Below, in pieces: positions 5,062 through 9,334 of a DNA stretch of 9,334 bases (position 1 is its first letter; every line of letters starts with the position of its first letter). This stretch comes from CAMLKC01 sp035493555. Lineage in GTDB: Bacteria; Patescibacteriota; Saccharimonadia; Saccharimonadales; Saccharimonadaceae. Under the pieces are notes generated by a model that saw nothing but the letters and a program-made list of their open reading frames with translations, searched no databases and had not been told where the DNA came from. The position numbers and the translations under genes were made by a program. The stretch lies in assembly GCA_035493555.1 (NCBI GenBank), contig DATJIC010000024.1:1-9334 (forward strand), given 5' to 3'.

Positions 5062-5976
5062 ATGTACGTCAGTGAACTTCTTTTGGATTATATCGAACAC
5101 CTCGAAGTCGAGGGCGGCCGGTCGGCGAAAACAGCCGAAAATTACAAGCTCTATCTTGAACGCTTTGTCGAGTTTAGCAACGACACCCCTGTCGGTAAAA
5201 TCACAACAGAGATGATACGGAAATACCGCCTGTGGCTCAACCGTTACAAAAACGACAACGAGGATGAGCTCGCCATTATCACCCAAGGCTACCACCTTAT
5301 CGCCCTGCGCGGATTTTTAAATTATTTATCCAAGCGCGACATCCCCAGCCTCAGCCCCGAGAAAATCGAGCTGCCAAAGGTAGCCCGAAAACAAGTAACG
5401 TTTCTTCATTACGATGAAGTGGCGCGGATGCTCGATGTCATTCCGCTCGATAGCGAAAAGGGCCTTCGTGACAGAGCAATTATTGAACTCCTTTTTTCCA
5501 GCGGGCTCCGCGTTTCGGAGCTTGCCAACCTCAACCGCGACCATGTAAATACCAAGCGCCGCGAGTTTATGGTGCGCGGAAAAGGCCAGAAGGACCGGCC
5601 GGTATTTATAGGCGAAGCCGCTGCTCTAAGGGTCGAGGATTACCTCTCGGCCCGGCTCGATAACCTACCTCCTCTCTTTTTGAGCTACAGCCGGAACAAT
5701 GCGATCACTACCAGCGGCGGCTACCGAAGGCTTACTACCCGCAGCATCCAGAGGATCATTAATAAATATGCACGCCTTGCCGGTATTACCAAGCATGTCA
5801 GTCCGCACACTATGCGCCACAGTTTTGCCACCGATCTTCTTATGAACGGCGCCGATCTGCGTAGTGTTCAATCAATGCTTGGGCATAGCAATATCAGTAC
5901 CACCCAGGTATATACGCATGTCACCGATGAACACCTACGTGAAGTCTACGAAAAGTTTCATAGCGATACTGAATAA
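5062..5976 (+). CDS. Xer-type tyrosine recombinase
   Basis: A 304-residue site-specific recombinase, the usual length for XerC/XerD. The N-terminal SAM-like DNA-binding domain covers about residues 1-90 (LLDYIEHLEVEGGRSAKTAE, LRGFLNYL), and the catalytic domain about 110-300. The full catalytic set is visible: R150 in SGLRVSEL, K174 in VRGKGQKDR, H249 and R252 in SPHTMRHSFATDLL, H275 in LGHSNISTTQ, and nucleophile Y284 in VYTH. The expected role is resolving chromosome dimers with FtsK at a dif site. XerC, XerD and single-protein XerA-like types cannot be told apart here, and no integrase-type extra domain is present. The ATG at 5062 has no Shine-Dalgarno and coincides with the predicted transcription start. 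It converges on the pseudopilin operon with a 9-base gap and no terminator. Confidence 0.93.
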   Translation: MYVSELLLDYIEHLEVEGGRSAKTAENYKLYLERFVEFSNDTPVGKITTEMIRKYRLWLNRYKNDNEDELAIITQGYHLIALRGFLNYLSKRDIPSLSPEKIELPKVARKQVTFLHYDEVARMLDVIPLDSEKGLRDRAIIELLFSSGLRVSELANLNRDHVNTKRREFMVRGKGQKDRPVFIGEAAALRVEDYLSARLDNLPPLFLSYSRNNAITTSGGYRRLTTRSIQRIINKYARLAGITKHVSPHTMRHSFATDLLMNGADLRSVQSMLGHSNISTTQVYTHVTDEHLREVYEKFHSDTE

Positions 5977-5985
5977 ATTATTTAT

Positions 5986-7182
5986 CTATGGCGTACAAGT
6001 TGCGCTACCTTTGTAGCCGCTGTCTACGTCGGTGATCGTAAAGTTCTTACACAGGTTACCCTGCATGTCGACTGCTGCTTCAGGATACGTAAAATCTCCC
6101 GTCAGCTCGATCCGGGCCTGTATACGACGGAAAATATCGTCGGCGCGCCCGGTTGAATCAACGAGCGGCTGCACCTGGTTAAACTGAACGTAGTTGCCTC
6201 CGTTCTTCAGGCGGACGCGATAGTGCGCCCCGTTGTATAGCGCTGTTAGGCGAAGATAGGCGTTCCGATCGGTAACGTTCCCGTCTATCGGCGACGGCAG
6301 TTTGACTGTCGCCTGGCAAGCATATTCACCATCAACAAAACTAGTATTACATTTTACCTGATGAGGCGTGTTAGTAGGACTTCGGCGGGCGTCAAGCGCA
6401 AAGTCCTCGTTTGCCAGGCCGGTTGCGGACGGATACAAAAAGAGGGTGTTCGCATTGCTTTTGTTCCCCGCCTGACTGTCATCAAAGTCACTCAGCTTAA
6501 AGCTTCCGCCCATTTGCATCAGTTGGGTTCGCAGGAGTGGTGGATTATTGAACTGCCATTTGTCGCCCATTGGCGGCAGGCTCACATTTGCACCACTAGA
6601 CGGAAATCCGATCGTTGGATCGTTAGTGTTTGATGAGATATCATTCTTACTAAACCAACTCACCTCTACGCTATCAAACTGGCTGACGCCGCGGATAGGC
6701 ACGATACCAGACCCATTTACCGATAGCGTACCCTTATAATCGTCGGTGTTTACGGCAATCTTAACGCAGGTATATGCCTGGTTCAGCGAAGCTGAGTTTG
6801 CGTCCGACTCACTTTGCTGGATAATAGTTTCGTTGTTCGTCTCGCCTACAAGACCTGCCTTAGAAAGCGTATCGCAACTTGTCTCAGACTGGCCTGCAAC
6901 AGGCGTGAGCGAACTCTCTACCGCGGTGCAGTTTACCGTACCTGGTGCCGTGTTATTGCGACAGGCCTGGTCAAGGACCAAAAGCCGCTTGGCATCCTCA
7001 ACTCCGGATTGGGCTGAGTCGTACGCACTTTGCGAGAGGTCGTTAGAAGTGGCCTGCTGTTGCTCTTTTAGCATCAACTGCACAAAGCTCACCGTCACGA
7101 TCGTCATAAGCAGTGCTGCAAAAATAACGACGAAAAGAGACACCGCACCTACCTGTTTCTCTTTATGATTCATGTAACTCAT
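5986..7182 (-). CDS. PilX/GspK-like minor pseudopilin, cysteine-rich
   Basis: The last and largest pseudopilin of the operon, 398 residues. It has a short basic leader (MSYMNHKEKQVG), a probable prepilin-peptidase site after G12, and a hydrophobic helix at about 13-36 (AVSLFVVIFAALLMT). This is followed by an amphipathic stretch with SAYDSAQSGVEDAKR, the hallmark of PilX-like proteins, where this region continues the N-terminal helix. Glu at position +5 of the mature protein is absent (Phe there), as in GspK-type tip pseudopilins. The globular part has eight cysteines (74, 85, 103, 139, 278, 289, 378, 396), probably disulfide-bonded outside the cell. The start ATG is 3 bases after the PilW-like stop, with AGGAGG (7193-7198) 10 bases upstream inside the end of that gene. 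Assignment rests on leader, helix and position in the operon; the globular domain is not recognised. Confidence 0.8.
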   Translation of the reverse strand: MSYMNHKEKQVGAVSLFVVIFAALLMTIVTVSFVQLMLKEQQQATSNDLSQSAYDSAQSGVEDAKRLLVLDQACRNNTAPGTVNCTAVESSLTPVAGQSETSCDTLSKAGLVGETNNETIIQQSESDANSASLNQAYTCVKIAVNTDDYKGTLSVNGSGIVPIRGVSQFDSVEVSWFSKNDISSNTNDPTIGFPSSGANVSLPPMGDKWQFNNPPLLRTQLMQMGGSFKLSDFDDSQAGNKSNANTLFLYPSATGLANEDFALDARRSPTNTPHQVKCNTSFVDGEYACQATVKLPSPIDGNVTDRNAYLRLTALYNGAHYRVRLKNGGNYVQFNQVQPLVDSTGRADDIFRRIQARIELTGDFTYPEAAVDMQGNLCKNFTITDVDSGYKGSATCTP

Positions 7183-7185
7183 TTG

Positions 7186-7902
7186 CTATTGTCCTCCTGC
7201 TTTGTTGCCTGCGCGTGCGATAATATCCCATTGGTTAACCGAACAATAATTTTCATCGCCCACTCCTGCCGATGGCGGCTTACACGATGTATCATCGGTA
7301 GTTAACTGCTGCCTGTCGTTGGTTCCGATAATCATAGTAATCGCATAGAGCGCCTGATTGGTACTTGGGTCGCTTGATGTTTCCGTTACCGCAAACGAGT
7401 GAAGTACGAGCTCCCTGTCTCCCGTAGAAAGCAGTTCGGTCGCCTTTGCTTTTGTCACCGCAAGATTGACATCGCTACATAACGCCCCGCCGGCGTCCTC
7501 AACTTTGGCAAAGCGGACTGGAGTGTTGTCGTCGTACTTGTTATAAATGGCAGGTGCACCCGCACCACCAACAAGTGCTTTGCCGTAGTTCCAAGCGTAG
7601 CTATAGTTACCAAGGCAAAGCCGCCCCCCGCCATCACGTACGACATATTTAGAGTTTTCGGTGCCAGGCGAATTATCGGACTTTGGCGTCACATCGAACG
7701 GAACGCTTGAAGCGATGCTTCGTTGCAGTTCTGACGACACGGCCCTACCCGCCTGGTTTACTTCGCGAAGTGTAATTCCTTTGTTGTAAATATTGCTTAT
7801 TTGTATGGTGGTCATAGCAATTGCTACCAAAAGAACAGAAATAAACGTCATGGAAAGCATGAGTTCAATAAGCGTGAACCCTGAAGTCTTATCGCGGCTC
7901 AT
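7186..7902 (-). CDS. PilW-like minor pseudopilin
   Basis: A 238-residue type IV pilin-like protein. Leader MSRDKTSG is followed by the classic prepilin motif G|FTLIEL with Phe at +1 and Glu at +5, and a hydrophobic helix of about residues 9-32. The helix continues into a heptad-like region (ITLREVNQAGRAVSSELQRS) typical of PilW/GspJ-type minor pilins. The exported domain has four cysteines (96, 142, 207, 220) and ends SVNQWDIIARAGNKAGGQ. The start overlaps the end of the PilV-like gene by 14 bases and has GAGG (7907-7910) 4 bases upstream. Third gene of the operon. Best guess is part of the pilus-priming complex; the globular fold is not recognised. Confidence 0.83.
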   Translation of the reverse strand: MSRDKTSGFTLIELMLSMTFISVLLVAIAMTTIQISNIYNKGITLREVNQAGRAVSSELQRSIASSVPFDVTPKSDNSPGTENSKYVVRDGGGRLCLGNYSYAWNYGKALVGGAGAPAIYNKYDDNTPVRFAKVEDAGGALCSDVNLAVTKAKATELLSTGDRELVLHSFAVTETSSDPSTNQALYAITMIIGTNDRQQLTTDDTSCKPPSAGVGDENYCSVNQWDIIARAGNKAGGQ

Positions 7903-8527
7903 ATAACCTCACAATCGTCCCTAGCGTTACAGGAGCTGAACTGCCCGGACTATCCCAGCAGGCACGGATATGAAAATCGACGAATCCGGGACCATTAGTA
8001 ACTGTAGAGGATGGTACTGCCTCTACCCAAATGCCATAGGCCTGCTTAATACTTGAGTCGCTATTGTAAATAATCTGCGGAAAAGGCGGCATAGATGAAC
8101 CCGGCGGCGCCGACATTACCGGCGTAGCACCAGAAACAGTTGCCGTTCTCGCATTAAGAACAAACGGACGCTGGCCTGGAACCGTAGTTGGGCAAAGAGC
8201 GCCTGCAGTCTGGCCAAAGTTAGATGCGCCATCCGCACCCTTTCCTGTCGTTTTGTCCGTCATTTTTACCCACTCCGCTGCCGTACCCGTAGGTGCAGAA
8301 CCATTGTTTTGGAACGCAGCCACGTAGGCTTCGTGGATATAGCGAATAGCTTCGGCTTGAGCGTCAATCTGCTGGCGCACCAAGGTTACCTCAAGCGAAC
8401 GCTCCGCAGCAGCCGTCCCCTGGTTCATAATCGACATACTCCCAACGGCAACCATCGCAAAAACCGCCACGGCAAACAACACTTCAACGATCGTATCCCC
8501 ATTTTCGCCCCGCCGCGCTAGTCGCAT
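7889..8527 (-). CDS. PilV-like minor pseudopilin with Asp at mature position 1
   Basis: A 212-residue pilin-like protein with leader MRLARRGENG followed by DTIVEVLFAVAVFAMVA. Cleavage after G10 would leave Asp, not Phe, at +1, while Glu +5 (E15) is kept. From memory, this G|DT(I/L)VEVL form recurs in CPR pseudopilins. The helix at about 11-36 is followed by a coiled segment (AERSLEVTLVRQQIDAQAEAI) as in PilV/GspI. The exported domain has two cysteines (112, 190) and ends GFVDFHIRACWD then TLGTIVRLYEPR. Its ATG overlaps the stop of the preceding pseudopilin gene by 10 bases, with only weak GGAAAG upstream, so translation is probably coupled. Second gene of the operon. Confidence 0.83.
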   Translation of the reverse strand: MRLARRGENGDTIVEVLFAVAVFAMVAVGSMSIMNQGTAAAERSLEVTLVRQQIDAQAEAIRYIHEAYVAAFQNNGSAPTGTAAEWVKMTDKTTGKGADGASNFGQTAGALCPTTVPGQRPFVLNARTATVSGATPVMSAPPGSSMPPFPQIIYNSDSSIKQAYGIWVEAVPSSTVTNGPGFVDFHIRACWDSPGSSAPVTLGTIVRLYEPR

Positions 8528-9264
8528 ACGCTCGTACTTTCCGTAGGAATTTGAATAGCGCTCTGACTTGTTGCATAGGGAGTTATCCGGATCTCCATCC
8601 GTTTACCAACAAACGAGCCGGCATCGGCGTTGATACAAAGATCACGCTGTGCACTCATATTTACATCCGAGACCATACTCAGCAGATTAGTTTGGACGCC
8701 ATCTTTTACGAAGGTAAGGACTGCTCCGCTTAAAGGTGAGCGCAAAATAAGAATAGAAAGCGGCATTGGCGTTTTTGTTTTAGGTTTGACTACCTGCGCT
8801 CCCCAACTGACATCCTGGGTCTCCTGGTTGATAGGTGCGACACCCAACTTGTAGTTCGTGACTATTTCGGCGATGTCGCTTGATTGATTAACAGCGCCCG
8901 CGCTGCGCACACCAACAACGTTAGACGTACTTAACGTGACACCGGAAGCATCGATAGTTATGAAGCGACCCAGAAGCACGCAGTCGCTTGTTCCCCTCGG
9001 CTCGCCCCCCGAAGGAGTCTCCGTTTGAGTGACCGTTCCATTACTGTCGCATGTCCACGCCATGTCCCTGTCGTTCGTTACATCCGCTACTTTGCTGTAT
9101 TGCTGCTGAATGTACGACTGTAGCGAGTTGACACTGTCACGATAGCGCTGCTGGCTAATGGCAACACCAGACCCTACTAAAATCGCCGCTGCGAGCATTC
9201 CTGTTATCGCCAGGAAAAGCATGACTTCGATAATTGTAAAACCGGTTTGCCTTTTAGTGCCCAT
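8518..9264 (-). CDS. FimT/GspH-like minor pseudopilin, first gene of the pilin operon
   Basis: A 248-residue pilin-like protein with leader MGTKRQTG and motif G|FTIIEVM (Phe +1, Glu +5, E13). The hydrophobic helix spans about 9-34, followed by SQQRYRDSVNSLQSYIQQQYSKV, consistent with the extended pilin helix. The exported domain contains four cysteines (72, 95, 210, 247), a repeated-strand region (RFITIDASGVTLSTSNVVGV) and a final strand KRMEIRITPY. First position and general build fit FimT/GspH. In other bacteria FimT can bind DNA during uptake, but I see no clear cationic tail here (the C-terminus is TESTSVCD). The ATG at 9264 is two bases from the predicted transcription start and has no Shine-Dalgarno. 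Confidence 0.83.
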   Translation of the reverse strand: MGTKRQTGFTIIEVMLFLAITGMLAAAILVGSGVAISQQRYRDSVNSLQSYIQQQYSKVADVTNDRDMAWTCDSNGTVTQTETPSGGEPRGTSDCVLLGRFITIDASGVTLSTSNVVGVRSAGAVNQSSDIAEIVTNYKLGVAPINQETQDVSWGAQVVKPKTKTPMPLSILILRSPLSGAVLTFVKDGVQTNLLSMVSDVNMSAQRDLCINADAGSFVGKRMEIRITPYATSQSAIQIPTESTSVCD

Positions 9265-9272
9265 TTGGGCTC

Positions 9273-9281
9273 ATTATAGCA
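9273..9281 (-). promoter_or_regulatory. Extended -10 promoter for the pseudopilin operon
   Basis: The minus strand reads TGC TATAAT, identical to the box before the PH-domain gene. The hexamer is at 9273-9278, which puts +1 near 9266, two bases before the ATG at 9264. The hexamer at a 17-base spacing is TACTTG, a poor -35. The four pseudopilin genes overlap or nearly abut, so this is probably their only promoter. Confidence 0.7.
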
Positions 9282-9302
9282 TAAGTGGTTTGCCGCAAGT
9301 AG

Positions 9303-9324
9303 CCTTTTTGCCCCTATAAAAAGG
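9303..9324. other. Small A/T-rich hairpin at the right edge
   Basis: CCTTTTT (9303-9309) and AAAAAGG (9318-9324) form a 7-base-pair stem with an 8-base loop, upstream of the pseudopilin promoter. It could be the end of a gene beyond the window or a chance structure. Nothing else is recognisable in 9282-9334. Confidence 0.3.
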
Positions 9325-9334
9325 TAGCAAAATA

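Noticed and set aside
5062..5976. Recombinase as evidence of an integrated mobile element with tRNA attachment site
   Set aside because: The length and domains match housekeeping Xer proteins, no direct repeat of a tRNA 3' end was seen, and the neighbours are ordinary core genes.
6746..7168. Open frame of 140 codons on the plus strand
   Set aside because: It is antisense to the PilX-like gene, whose leader, helix and ribosome site are clear; no sign of a real protein.
1..9334. CRISPR arrays, insertion sequences or long direct repeats
   Set aside because: No regularly spaced repeats, transposase frames or terminal inverted repeats were seen on reading both strands.

Overview
The window looks like chromosomal DNA of a reduced-genome bacterium of the Patescibacteria/CPR, most likely Saccharibacteria (TM7). 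This is inferred from the style of the genes: pseudopilins with a G|DTIVEVL-type leader, an elongated nucleoside diphosphate kinase, a membrane-anchored SurA-like protein, tightly packed or overlapping genes, and CCA encoded in every tRNA. It could not be checked by a search. The standard genetic code fits, and all eleven stop codons seen are TAG or TAA, never TGA.

Layout. Positions 1-791 form a leftward unit: tRNA-Thr(CGT), tRNA-Gly(CCC), a small three-helix membrane protein and the N-terminus of a larger membrane protein (possibly a family 2 glycosyltransferase) that runs off the left edge. A rightward tRNA-Asp(GTC) with its own promoter and terminator follows, then pyrB (aspartate carbamoyltransferase) with promoter and ribosome site. 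pyrB converges on a leftward three-gene operon read PH-domain membrane protein, membrane-anchored SurA/parvulin-like protein, superoxide dismutase. The two units share one perfect hairpin at their 3' ends. Next, leftward, are tRNA-Arg(CCT) with its terminator and ndk with its own. A tyrosine recombinase of the Xer type is divergent from ndk. It converges on a leftward four-gene operon (9264 to 5986) encoding minor type IV pilus pseudopilins in the order FimT/GspH-like, PilV-like, PilW-like, PilX/GspK-like.

How it works together. The four pseudopilins are probably the priming or tip complex of a type IV pilus, which in Saccharibacteria is known to serve surface motility and host contact. The PH/SurA-like/SOD operon joins envelope functions with defence against superoxide. 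PyrB and Ndk are nucleotide metabolism; Xer is probably the chromosome-dimer resolvase.

The most unusual signal is in the promoters. Most are extended -10 boxes (TGn then a TATAAT-like hexamer) with no convincing -35. At three genes (PH-domain protein, xer, fimT-like) the -10 box places the predicted transcription start on the ATG or two bases before it, with no Shine-Dalgarno, so these transcripts look leaderless. Neighbouring pyrB, ndk, sod, surA-like, pilW-like and pilX-like genes have recognisable Shine-Dalgarno sites. Two modes of initiation therefore seem to coexist, with leaderless starts at the head of operons.
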